From Pseudomonadota bacterium (GTDB taxonomy: Bacteria > Desulfobacterota > Desulfobacteria > Desulfobacterales > JAHIVH01), in contig JAHIVH010000061.1 in assembly GCA_018816735.1 (NCBI GenBank), positions 248,001-312,000 on the forward strand: a stretch of 64,000 nucleotides of DNA, written 5' to 3'. Both the position numbers and the translations under genes were made by a program. This document shows, piece after piece, positions 55,214-63,727 of this stretch; position 1 is the first letter of the stretch; each line of letters starts with the position of its first letter. The notes below the pieces were generated by a model. The model was not told the DNA's origin and ran no database searches. It worked only from the letters and a program-made list of their open reading frames with translations.

Positions 55214-56053
55214 ATGGATATTACCGAACCCAAAATCACAAAAGACCAAATTCTTATCATGGAAGATCCGAATTTCAGAAAGGAGAATATCTGCATGGTC
55301 ACAGGCGCAGGCACCGGCATCGGCAGAGCCGTTGCCATTGCTGCAGCCGCCAACAGGATCACCGTTGTGGGACTTGATGTGAATGAAAAGGAGGCCCAAA
55401 AAACCGCTGAAATGGCCAAAGATATGGGGGGAGAGATGATCTTTATCAAGACCGATCTCCTAAAGGACGAAGATATCGAACATGCCGTTACACAAGCTTC
55501 CGGTAAAGGCACAATAAAATATATAGCCAATATCGCCGGCATTCAGCATATAGATACGGTGGAAAACTTCCCCATGGAAAAATACGACCTCATGTGCCGG
55601 TTGATGCTGAGAGCACCGTTCTTTCTTTCCAAGCTCACCATCCCCCACATGAAAAAAAGCAGTGACGGCACCGGTGTTGTGGCCAATATGGCATCGGTTC
55701 ACGCCCATATCTGCACGGAGAAAAAACCGGTTTACAATATCACCAAATTCGGTTTAAAGGCGTTGAGCCAATCCATATCCGCAGAAGGTGAAGGTAAAAT
55801 CAGATCCTTTACCGTGAGCACGGGATTTATCAAAACACCTTTGGCACTGAACCAGATCCCTGCACAGGCCAAACAAAGAGGCATTACGCCTGAGGAAGTG
55901 GTCAAAAATGTAATGATGGGTAAATCCCGGATCAAGGAAATGATGTCTCCGGTGGAAGTGGCCAACCTCTTTGTGTTCGGCTTTTCACGATTTTCCAAAT
56001 ATCTTATTGGCGGTGACCTTCTCTTTGATGGCGGGATGGTGTTGACTTACTGA
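55214..56053 (+). CDS. Short-chain dehydrogenase (3-hydroxybutyrate dehydrogenase-like)
   Basis: 279 residues from the ATG at 55214 (AGGA at 55201-55204); a TTG at 55208 is possible. TGAGTGIGRA binds NAD(P), NIAGIQH follows, then Ser in MASVHAH and the catalytic Tyr-Lys in YNITKFGLK. The order and spacing match the 3-hydroxybutyrate dehydrogenase branch (AGIQHV, ASVHGL and YVAAKHGL in that family), which oxidises 3-hydroxybutyrate to acetoacetate. Being in one operon with acetoacetate-CoA ligase supports this. The N-terminal 28 residues ahead of the Rossmann motif are an extra helix. Confidence 0.82.
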   Translation: MDITEPKITKDQILIMEDPNFRKENICMVTGAGTGIGRAVAIAAAANRITVVGLDVNEKEAQKTAEMAKDMGGEMIFIKTDLLKDEDIEHAVTQASGKGTIKYIANIAGIQHIDTVENFPMEKYDLMCRLMLRAPFFLSKLTIPHMKKSSDGTGVVANMASVHAHICTEKKPVYNITKFGLKALSQSISAEGEGKIRSFTVSTGFIKTPLALNQIPAQAKQRGITPEEVVKNVMMGKSRIKEMMSPVEVANLFVFGFSRFSKYLIGGDLLFDGGMVLTY

Positions 56054-56064
56054 TTTTTGCGATA

Positions 56065-56140
56065 ATACCATGAAGGACTTATAAGTCTTACACCCCGTAT
56101 GGGATGTTCAGCTTCATGACCGTCAAGTTCTTCATGGTAT
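56065..56140. repeat. Long imperfect inverted repeat
   Basis: ATACCATGAAGGACTT (56065-56080) pairs with AAGTTCTTCATGGTAT (56125-56140), 14 of 16 positions, around a 44-bp centre that itself contains the palindrome GACTTATAAGTC. It covers the 3' end of the exonuclease gene and the gap to the dehydrogenase, so a bidirectional terminator or a mobile hairpin are both possible. Confidence 0.5.
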
Positions 56141-57559
56141 AATAAATTTTTGGTTGATGTATGCTTCAAGTGCTTCCAGAAGATCTGCCTGCTCATGATC
56201 CATTTTCTGTTCGCCCCTTATCTTTTTGATATCTGAAATTGCCTCGGCAGGTGTCAGTTTCTTCTCTCCCCTGTAATCCACAAGCGTGGCTTTTTCAGGT
56301 GCTGAATTTATTTTCCCAAGATAGGAAATATATTCTGACCCCGGAGACGGTTTAAGGTTGTCTTCAGAATTTCTGTATAGAATCCTTTCCGCCAGCTTCC
56401 GGGTGGTTCTGTCTTTTAATCGGGCAATGATATGTTGTTTTTCGGGAAATGGCGTGAGATGAAATTCACGGCAGACAGCCTGGTCGTCTTTTGAAAGAAA
56501 CCCATTCTGGTATAGCGCAGCATCCGGGTCAATATCCGGAACCATGGGATATCTGAATTCTCTGTGATACATGACGATTTCCCTGAATATGGACGGGTGT
56601 TCCTTCACCCATTTTATATTTTCTTCGACCTCATGATTTCTTTTTTCTCCGATCAATTTCCAGAACCGGTCTTCAGGCGGGAGAAGAATGCCAGGCTCGC
56701 CAAATCGCTTTCGGAGTACCCAGGTGCCCTCTTTTATGGTTTCTATGGTAACCGTCTGAAGCTCCGGAAGATCCATCCGAAGCCACAGGCTTTGATTGCT
56801 GTAGGGTTTGGAATCGCCAATATAGATGACAGGCGCCATGTAATTATTCTCGTTACCCAAGGCGCTGTTATGAATAAGTCCCATGGTATGGATACCCAAA
56901 TCGCTTTGAAAGGACTGGGGTAGCTTTTTCACCCGATCCTGATCTGTTTTTTTGTCAAAAAAATCGATCAGGTATTGCCACATTTTGTCTTCCTGTTTGA
57001 ATATTTTTGCCAGTGCCACGGTTGCTTCCACATCCACCATGGCATCATGGGCCTGACCTTCCGCTAGTTTGTTTTCAAGGGATATGTTTTCGAGTTTCAA
57101 TGATGGCTTCCCCTCAATGACCGGCCATGAAATAACATCGTTTTTATATAGATAATACATGATCGTCATGGGAAAAATATCCATCCGGCTGCAACCATTG
57201 GCATACTGATGGGTATAGGGGGAAAGCAGGTTCCTGTAAAATGAAAATCTCAGGAATTCATCGTCAAAGTTCAGCGTGTTGTATCCCAGACTGATGGTGT
57301 CCTTCTCGTTGATTATTCTGTGAATTTTTAAAATCGCATCCAGTTCGAACTCGCCTGTCATCAGATCCTTGATAGACAGCCGGTGGGTGATCATGGCATA
57401 AGGCGACGGCACCACGTCCGGCCTCAATTTAATTTTGATTTCATTTCGCTCGATTTCCCGGAAATTTACGTCTGTCCGGATGGCGGCGAACTGAAGGATT
57501 TGATCAAAGGATTTGTTCAGGCCGGTCGTCTCAAGATCGTAAAAAAGAAAGGTCTTCAT
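56132..57559 (-). CDS. sbcB: Exodeoxyribonuclease I
   Basis: 475 residues, full length. DEDDh nuclease motifs: FYDLETTGL (Asp8, Glu10), LNFDDEFLR near 98, and GQAHDAMVDVEAT (His and last Asp). The C-terminal SH3-like/helical domains of ExoI are present (GIHTMGLIHNSALGNEN and onward). ExoI degrades single-stranded DNA 3' to 5' and takes part in mismatch repair and recombination control. The gene stands alone, divergent from the phosphoesterase gene. Confidence 0.92.
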   Translation of the reverse strand: MKTFLFYDLETTGLNKSFDQILQFAAIRTDVNFREIERNEIKIKLRPDVVPSPYAMITHRLSIKDLMTGEFELDAILKIHRIINEKDTISLGYNTLNFDDEFLRFSFYRNLLSPYTHQYANGCSRMDIFPMTIMYYLYKNDVISWPVIEGKPSLKLENISLENKLAEGQAHDAMVDVEATVALAKIFKQEDKMWQYLIDFFDKKTDQDRVKKLPQSFQSDLGIHTMGLIHNSALGNENNYMAPVIYIGDSKPYSNQSLWLRMDLPELQTVTIETIKEGTWVLRKRFGEPGILLPPEDRFWKLIGEKRNHEVEENIKWVKEHPSIFREIVMYHREFRYPMVPDIDPDAALYQNGFLSKDDQAVCREFHLTPFPEKQHIIARLKDRTTRKLAERILYRNSEDNLKPSPGSEYISYLGKINSAPEKATLVDYRGEKKLTPAEAISDIKKIRGEQKMDHEQADLLEALEAYINQKFIIP

Positions 57560-57697
57560 GGGTTTCCTTATGCGGATCGACTGATGTTCACCAAATTCAG
57601 AGATAAATTTATCATTTATTTATGGTTCAATATGCATTAGGATCAGTTATCAGAATGATGACAAATATCAACAAAATAAATACAGAGATTCCTTATC

Positions 57698-58210
57698 ATG
57701 GCCAGACTGATTATTACTGCTGATATCCATGGATTTTACAGTGCATGGCAAAAAATAGTCAATGTGTTGAATTCCGATGACAGCCTTGTGGTGGCAGGGG
57801 ATTTTTTTGACACCCGATACGGAAAGCACTCTGAACCGGATTATCTTCCTGAGATCATCCGAAAGGAGTTTACGCACCTTAACATTCCCAAATATTATGT
57901 TTATGGAAATTGCGACCAGCCGGCATTTTTTCCGGGATATGATTTTTGGGAGACCTTTCTGTTTCAGGGGAAAAAAATTCTTCTCACCCACGGGCATTAT
58001 CATCTGCCGGAAAATAACGGTTACGATATACGTATTCAAGGGCACACCCATGCAGGCCTGATTCAACAAAAGAGCGATGGCATTTTTATAAATCCTGGCT
58101 CCATATCCTTGCCGAGAGATAATTTTAAAAGTTACGCCGTGATTGAAGGCCATCACATCAGGTTGGTTGATATCGACAAGGGCGTTCTTGAGGAGCATGG
58201 CTTTTCATGA
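57698..58210 (+). CDS. YfcE-like metallophosphoesterase
   Basis: 170 residues. Metal-binding signatures in order: ITADIHGFYSA (Asp, His), VAGDFFDTR, VYGNCDQPAF, LTHGHYH and QGHTHAG. This is the YfcE/MJ0936 class of small two-metal phosphodiesterases. Physiological substrates in the class are mostly unknown. Single gene, divergent from sbcB with a 138-bp gap. Confidence 0.9.
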   Translation: MARLIITADIHGFYSAWQKIVNVLNSDDSLVVAGDFFDTRYGKHSEPDYLPEIIRKEFTHLNIPKYYVYGNCDQPAFFPGYDFWETFLFQGKKILLTHGHYHLPENNGYDIRIQGHTHAGLIQQKSDGIFINPGSISLPRDNFKSYAVIEGHHIRLVDIDKGVLEEHGFS

Positions 58211-58340
58211 ACCGGGAAATGCTTCCGGGTGTATCCAAAACCTGCCACATCTTTCCGGGAAACATTAATTCCCCTGGAAGACAAACTTTGACCAGCCCTT
58301 TATATGCCTTGATACCCCATCGAGCCGAAGCGATGTTACG

Positions 58341-59678
58341 CTAGTTTATTTGTTTGGATTGATCAATCGTCTGTTGAATGCTTTTATATGTTCTGACCCA
58401 TGGCGATGGATGTTTCAGGTATTCAGGAAGGGTTTCAGTTGCTGATTTTGCGTCATTCATACTTTTGTATTCACCATAAATCAAGACCCACCACTCTTTT
58501 CCGTTCAGGCGGGTTTTAAAATAGCCGACTTTGTCGTTCAAACCGTATTTATTGATAAAACCAATCAACTGATCTTCATTGGATACCCCCAGAAGCTGTA
58601 ATGCATAATGGGAAGGATTTTTGGATTTGATCCATTGTTCACGTTTGACACCCGGTTTTTCATCCAGTTCGGCAACCGCAGTGCTGTATTTTCTGGCAAT
58701 CTGCCATGGGCGTGTGTGTTGAATTTCCTGCCACTCCTCTCCTATAATTTTCCACCCGTTGTTTTCCGGAACCATATAAAGCCGTTTCACGCCTTTGCTT
58801 TTAAACATGTTGCTTTGGTATCTTTGGATGAAGACCACGACAGCATAATCATCATGCAAGATGATATCGAGGTCTGTTACCGTGACATCGATACGTGAAT
58901 ACCGTCTGTTCAGTTTTTGTTTGTACTGTTTCCACTCTGTTTTATTCATCCCGTCGAACTTGAATCTCTCTGAATACAAGGAAATGTATTTTTCTATATT
59001 TTTGGTTTGCCATGCGTTTTTCCATTGGGAGACAAGATCACTCATGGCTTTTTCCAATTGCTGCCTTGAGGCGTCAGATGCGTACCGAATTTCATCTTCA
59101 ATCACTATGGGGGTGGTCTCCATGGATACATATTTTGAAATTTCGATCATGTCTTCATTGACCACAACCACACATCCCAATGTATCAAATTGCTTAAAGG
59201 CTCTTGCCGGTTGATCGGTTGCATGAAGCCAGATACCGTAACCCCTTTTGTTTTCCCTGGCGTCAATCACATTCGGATAATTCAGGGTCAATGCCATGAT
59301 GCCATACTTTGGCAGCAGTTCCTCGTCTTCTTTGATTGCTGAAAAAAAATATATTCCCTCCGGTGTTCTCTTATCGCCTGACCGCTCCTTATCCCCCTGT
59401 TGCATGCCCGTGGTCACACTGATTACTTTTATCAGAGAAAAATCGTTGTTATATATGAATAACTGCTGGGATTTTTTTTCAACAAGTAGTGCAAACTCGT
59501 TTTGGTGTCCCAAACGGACCAGCGCTTTGGGAATTCGCTTTTCCCCGGTGATATGGCTATCGGGTTCACTGGCATGGGCAACGCCCTTTACCCATGGCAA
59601 CATCATGATCATCATGTAAAGTAACGATGGCAAAATGCATTTAGGTGTGTTCAGGTTTAGTTTCAAGAGATTCCGCAA
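58341..59678 (-). CDS. L,D-transpeptidase-like protein with NTF2-like and SPOR-like domains
   Basis: 445 residues. TTG start with GGGAGGG upstream; signal segment (about 14-36). Residues about 55-190 are a YkuD-type domain: LLVEKKSQQLFIYN, TPEGIYFF, IWLHATD and FDTLGCVVV, where the family has His and SxGC. Cys is present, but the usual Ser-His-Gly-Cys reads Asp-Thr-Leu-Gly-Cys. Residues about 200-330 resemble an NTF2-like domain (WKNAWQTKNIEKYISLYS), and the C-terminus a SPOR domain (YALQLLGVSNEDQLIGFINKYG) that binds denuded septal peptidoglycan. Likely a periplasmic cell-wall enzyme, perhaps acting at the septum (inference). Confidence 0.82.
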   Translation of the reverse strand: MRNLLKLNLNTPKCILPSLLYMMIMMLPWVKGVAHASEPDSHITGEKRIPKALVRLGHQNEFALLVEKKSQQLFIYNNDFSLIKVISVTTGMQQGDKERSGDKRTPEGIYFFSAIKEDEELLPKYGIMALTLNYPNVIDARENKRGYGIWLHATDQPARAFKQFDTLGCVVVVNEDMIEISKYVSMETTPIVIEDEIRYASDASRQQLEKAMSDLVSQWKNAWQTKNIEKYISLYSERFKFDGMNKTEWKQYKQKLNRRYSRIDVTVTDLDIILHDDYAVVVFIQRYQSNMFKSKGVKRLYMVPENNGWKIIGEEWQEIQHTRPWQIARKYSTAVAELDEKPGVKREQWIKSKNPSHYALQLLGVSNEDQLIGFINKYGLNDKVGYFKTRLNGKEWWVLIYGEYKSMNDAKSATETLPEYLKHPSPWVRTYKSIQQTIDQSKQIN

Positions 59679-59871
59679 TGACTACCCTCCCTGTTCTGCA
59701 GCATAAGTTTATCCCTGTTCAGCTACCACTCCAACCATCTGATTTGATAGATTTTTTTACATGAATCTTCGGGCCGTTCAAGACATTTACAAGACATTCA
59801 GCATGCTTGAGAAAAAAACCATAAAATAATCAACGCGATACGTCAAAGGAAAAAATATATCTTCAGGACTT

Positions 59872-61305
59872 TCAAATCCGGGGATGACTGAGAAACATCT
59901 CAATGATTTTCCCGAGCTTGGCTATCCCTTTTTCCATTTTATCATTCCATGGGTGCCCGCAACTGATGCGGATGCAATTCCCGTATTTTCCTGTACCGGA
60001 ACAAATATCACCGGGTGTGATAAATATCTTCTCCTTGATCGCTTCTTCGAAAAGCTTGATGCCGTCTATTTTCTTATCCAATTGAACCCACAGAACCAGA
60101 CCGCCTTTCGGAGCCGTAATATATGTATTGGGTGGAAAATATTGGGCGACCGCACGCGCTGTGTTTGCCATCTGAATCTTTACTGCCTGACGCAGTTTTC
60201 GTAAATGCCGGTCATAAAGACCTTGTTTCAAAAACTCGGCAATAATGAATTGATTTAATTTGGATGTGGTCATGACGCTATTTATTTTTAAACGTTTCAC
60301 CTGGTCCTTGAATTTTCCGGGCAACGTGAACCCGATTCTCAAATCCGGCGCAAGGGTTTTGGAAAATGAGGCGCAGTACAACACCATGCCATTCTGATCA
60401 TACGACTTCAACGTTTTGGGCCGTGTGTCACCAAAATAGAGATCGCCGTAAATATCATCTTCTATAATGGGTATCTTTTTCTTCGCCATCATTTCAACCA
60501 GCTCTTTTTTGGCGGGTTCAGGCATTTCAAATCCCAATGGATTCTGAAAATTCGGGCTCAAAATACATGCGTTCACCTTATTCTGATCAATGGCTTTTTT
60601 GACCGCATTCAAATCAATACCATGCACTGGATCTGCTGACACTTCCAGTGCATACATGTTCAGGTCCTCAATAAGCTGCAGATAACAGACAAACGTAGGC
60701 GATTCCACCAAAATCGTATCGCCGGGTTTTGCCACGGCACGAAGACACAACTGGATTGCATCCATGCAGCCGCTTGTGATGAGGATTTCCGATTCATCGT
60801 TTTTAGAAGTCAATCCAATGAGCCGTTTTGAGATCTGCTGTCTTAGAACGGGGATTCCGGCAGGCGGCCCGTAATGTATCTCAGATGTCCTTAAATACCT
60901 GCTTAAAACCGTCCGCATCACCCGGGAAATCTGTTTTAAGGGAAGAAGTTCAATCGCTGCCATGGCCGTTCCAAAAGGCAGCATGGCGGGGTCTCCGCCT
61001 GCCTCCACGATAAATTCCACCAATGCATTTACTGAAACCTTCTGAGGCCGCACAGGCGGGGATACCATTTTTGGCAAAGGAAGAATATTATCGAGGGATG
61101 GTTTGATAAAAAAACCCGACTTCTCCCGGGCCTGAACCACGCCACGTTTTTCAAGTTCGATAAAGGCGCTGTATACGGTCGAGAGACTGAGCCCCGTGAG
61201 GGTATGCAGATTTCTGATGGACGGCAGCTTGTCACCTGCCTTATATTCGCCGTTTTCAATTTTCTGCTCCAATTCATTTGCCAATGCGATATATTGAAAT
61301 TCCAT
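59872..61305 (-). CDS. MocR-family (GntR-HTH + aminotransferase) regulator
   Basis: 477 residues from the ATG at 61305, chosen over a GTG at 61341 because the GntR domain begins there and because the GTG would lie at the edge of the operator candidate. Residues 5-70 are a GntR winged helix (NGEYKAGDKLPSIRNLHTLTGLSLSTVYSAFIELEKRGVV); the rest is an aminotransferase fold with the PLP-binding Lys in CASFSKTLAPDLRIGF. MocR regulators use PLP or a PLP-amino-acid adduct as signal and usually control an adjacent divergent gene, here the aminotransferase at 61450. Confidence 0.9.
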   Translation of the reverse strand: MEFQYIALANELEQKIENGEYKAGDKLPSIRNLHTLTGLSLSTVYSAFIELEKRGVVQAREKSGFFIKPSLDNILPLPKMVSPPVRPQKVSVNALVEFIVEAGGDPAMLPFGTAMAAIELLPLKQISRVMRTVLSRYLRTSEIHYGPPAGIPVLRQQISKRLIGLTSKNDESEILITSGCMDAIQLCLRAVAKPGDTILVESPTFVCYLQLIEDLNMYALEVSADPVHGIDLNAVKKAIDQNKVNACILSPNFQNPLGFEMPEPAKKELVEMMAKKKIPIIEDDIYGDLYFGDTRPKTLKSYDQNGMVLYCASFSKTLAPDLRIGFTLPGKFKDQVKRLKINSVMTTSKLNQFIIAEFLKQGLYDRHLRKLRQAVKIQMANTARAVAQYFPPNTYITAPKGGLVLWVQLDKKIDGIKLFEEAIKEKIFITPGDICSGTGKYGNCIRISCGHPWNDKMEKGIAKLGKIIEMFLSHPRI

Positions 61306-61342
61306 ACTCTTTTTCCCGGTTTTATCCTTATCGAAACCCACA

Positions 61343-61382
61343 ATCTGTTATGCTAATTTATGTGAATTTCTGTATCTGTTAT
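61343..61382. promoter_or_regulatory. Direct-repeat operator candidate for the MocR regulator
   Basis: ATCTGTTAT occurs exactly twice, at 61343-61351 and 61374-61382, spaced 31 bp (three helical turns), in the gap between the divergent regulator and aminotransferase genes. GabR and related MocR proteins bind direct repeats of this kind with similar spacing. Confidence 0.6.
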
Positions 61383-61449
61383 TTCTTAGCTGATTTGCTA
61401 CCATGGCACAATCATAAAATGAAGACTTTTAAAAAAAAGGGGAACAAAG

Positions 61450-62679
61450 ATGAATTACGATCAATTGCTTTCAAAAAGGGTTTCAAGAATGGATGTTAAC
61501 ATTCTCCGTGAAATTTTGAAATCCGCATCCCGGCCAGGTATTATTTCTCTTGCAGGCGGCATACCTGCGCCTGAGAGTTTCCCCACGGATATCATTGCCG
61601 CGCTTACGACAACGGTTCTCAAGACGTATGGTGCATCTGCATTGCAATATGGGCCAACTGAAGGTTTTTATCCGTTAAGAGAAGCCGTGTCACATTTCAT
61701 CCGAAAAAAAGGGATCATGGCCCGTCCGGATGACGTTCAAATCACCAGTGGCTCACAGGGCGCCCTGGATGCCATCGGAAAAATCCTGATATCCAAAGGA
61801 GATAAAGTCGCGATAGAATCACCCACATATTTAGGTGCGCTGCATGCATTCAATCCATACGAACCAGAGTATGTTCGGATAGAAGCAGATGAAGACGGCC
61901 CCATACCGGAGAAACTGGAACGTTTGCTGGAAAGTCATAAGATCAAATTCATTTACCTGGTCCCGACATTTCAGAATCCAACAGGCAATACCATCTCCCT
62001 GAAACGCCGGAAGGAAATTGCAGATGTTATCTGCAGGCAAAATGCCCTTCTTGTTGAAGATGATCCATACAGCGATTTACGATATCAGGGAGAAGACATC
62101 ATCCCCATTCAGACACTGGCGACGGATCATGTTATTTATCTGGGAACGTTTTCAAAAATTCTGGCGCCAGGACTTCGGGTAGGCTATTGCCTGGCGCCCA
62201 AAGCAATTAAAAAATGGATGATTATCGCCAAGCAGGGAATCGACCTCCACACAGGCTCTCTCAGTCAGGCGATCGCTTCTTTTTATCTGACAGAAGGATA
62301 TATTGATGACCATCTCCCCCTGATTTTAAATTTTTACAAACCAAGGCTTGCTGCCATGCTGGAAGGGCTTGAAGCATATTTCCCTTCCGGTTTTTCCTGG
62401 TCCAGGCCTGAAGGCGGTATGTTTGTCTGGGTAAAGGGCCCTGAAGGACTTGACATGGGCAGAATCCATGATGAAGCATTTAAGGAAAACATCGCCTTTG
62501 TACCCGGAAGGTATTTCCACATTGGACATAGGGAGGGCCTGGAGACGATGCGGCTCAATTTCACCATGCATGATGAAAAAACGATCAGAAATGCATTACA
62601 TCTGCTTGCGGATATTCTTGAACGGAACGTGTCGGCTGGTTTCCATGATCAGCGGGTAACTTCCTTCAGTTATGCATGA
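61450..62679 (+). CDS. PLP-dependent aminotransferase, LysN-like
   Basis: 409 residues. ISLAGGIPAPESFP, LQYGPTEGFYPLREAV, FQNPTGNTI and GTFSKILAPGLRVGY (PLP Lys) are marks of the 2-aminoadipate/aromatic aminotransferase (LysN, class Ibeta) group, which accept 2-aminoadipate, Leu, Glu or aromatic amino acids. The gene is divergent from a MocR regulator 144 bp away, which probably controls it in response to an amino acid or PLP. Confidence 0.88.
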   Translation: MNYDQLLSKRVSRMDVNILREILKSASRPGIISLAGGIPAPESFPTDIIAALTTTVLKTYGASALQYGPTEGFYPLREAVSHFIRKKGIMARPDDVQITSGSQGALDAIGKILISKGDKVAIESPTYLGALHAFNPYEPEYVRIEADEDGPIPEKLERLLESHKIKFIYLVPTFQNPTGNTISLKRRKEIADVICRQNALLVEDDPYSDLRYQGEDIIPIQTLATDHVIYLGTFSKILAPGLRVGYCLAPKAIKKWMIIAKQGIDLHTGSLSQAIASFYLTEGYIDDHLPLILNFYKPRLAAMLEGLEAYFPSGFSWSRPEGGMFVWVKGPEGLDMGRIHDEAFKENIAFVPGRYFHIGHREGLETMRLNFTMHDEKTIRNALHLLADILERNVSAGFHDQRVTSFSYA

Positions 62680-62691
62680 GCCAATTTCATG

Positions 62692-62738
62692 GAAGCGTTC
62701 AACAGGATATCATGCATAGACATGCTGTTGAACGCTTC
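62692..62738. terminator. Strong hairpin between convergent genes
   Basis: GAAGCGTTCAACAG (62692-62705) is perfectly complementary to CTGTTGAACGCTTC (62725-62738), 14-bp stem, loop 19. No T-tract follows, so it may stop transcription only weakly from either side; a mobile hairpin is the alternative. Confidence 0.55.
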
Positions 62739-62749
62739 TACCCTGCCTG

Positions 62750-63727
62750 TCAACTATTCGTTCGTCTGATTTCAACCCTTCGGTTGATCTGCTTGTTTTC
62801 AGGGGTTGTATTCGGAACAAGGGGAATGGATTCACCATATCCGGCAGTAGCGAGTTTTGCGGGACTGATTCCAAATTTGGAAACAAGATAGGTTCTCACG
62901 GCACGTGCCCTGTTCAGACTCAGCACCTGATTATAGTCAGCAGGGCCATCTGAATCCGTATGTCCTTTGATAAGGATGCTCTTGTCCATAAGGTCAGCCG
63001 AGTGCAATGCTTTCCCAAGTTCATTCAGCAGGGGAACGGATGATGGCCGAATCTTGTAAGAATTGTAATCGAACTCTATATTCAAATTTACAGAACCATC
63101 AGGTGTTCTGTTCGCGTCAATTGTATTCAGCGCCCGAACGATTTCCCCGGATGAGGACGCAAATTGCGATACTTTCTGATCCGGCTCAGGGTTGCCTTGT
63201 GTCTCTGATCCAAACACAATCTTTCTCACATCACGGATATCAATAAATATATCCCGCCAGAACCGATTAAAGCTGTCAAACTCTATGGCAAGGATATCTG
63301 ACACGCCATCCGGATGGCCGAAATAGGTCAGCAGCGTACCATCAGCAATGGTCATTTTCCCGCCAGACCGTTTTTCAATGATCAGTCTTCCGTTCTGAAA
63401 GGGCCGCAATTTTGTATCTACCAGCTCAATAGACATAAATTGCAGTTTCATCTGATTGAAATCAACTTTATATTTTTTATGATCATCAACGTATGTAAAG
63501 CCTTCGATATTGATCGATTTCCATTTAACGAACCGATCCTTTACAGAAATGTCCGCATCCACCGGGGGAGGCGGCTGATCAGTCATGGCTTTTGTAATGA
63601 CAGAACCATCACGCAAAATCAGGGTAACGTCCGGATTATCCGTTGTGTCAGCGAAGACTGAAACAGGCAGAAAAACAAAACAACATGCAAGGATTAAAAT
63701 GATATTTTCTATCCTACCCTTCTTCAT
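62750..63727 (-). CDS. OmpA-family protein
   Basis: 325 residues from the ATG at 63727 (AAGGAG upstream; a further in-frame start at 63805 has none). Signal peptide cleaved near VFA-DT. The middle part (40-190) is a beta-rich domain of unknown function with VTLILRDGSVITK. The C-terminal 110 residues are an OmpA domain (NIEFDYNSYKIRPSS, ILIKGHTDSDGPADYN, LSLNRARAVRTYL, ATAGYGESIPLVPN) with the Asp/Arg pair that binds diaminopimelate in peptidoglycan. Anchors the envelope; no barrel domain, so probably periplasmic. Confidence 0.9.
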   Translation of the reverse strand: MKKGRIENIILILACCFVFLPVSVFADTTDNPDVTLILRDGSVITKAMTDQPPPPVDADISVKDRFVKWKSINIEGFTYVDDHKKYKVDFNQMKLQFMSIELVDTKLRPFQNGRLIIEKRSGGKMTIADGTLLTYFGHPDGVSDILAIEFDSFNRFWRDIFIDIRDVRKIVFGSETQGNPEPDQKVSQFASSSGEIVRALNTIDANRTPDGSVNLNIEFDYNSYKIRPSSVPLLNELGKALHSADLMDKSILIKGHTDSDGPADYNQVLSLNRARAVRTYLVSKFGISPAKLATAGYGESIPLVPNTTPENKQINRRVEIRRTNS

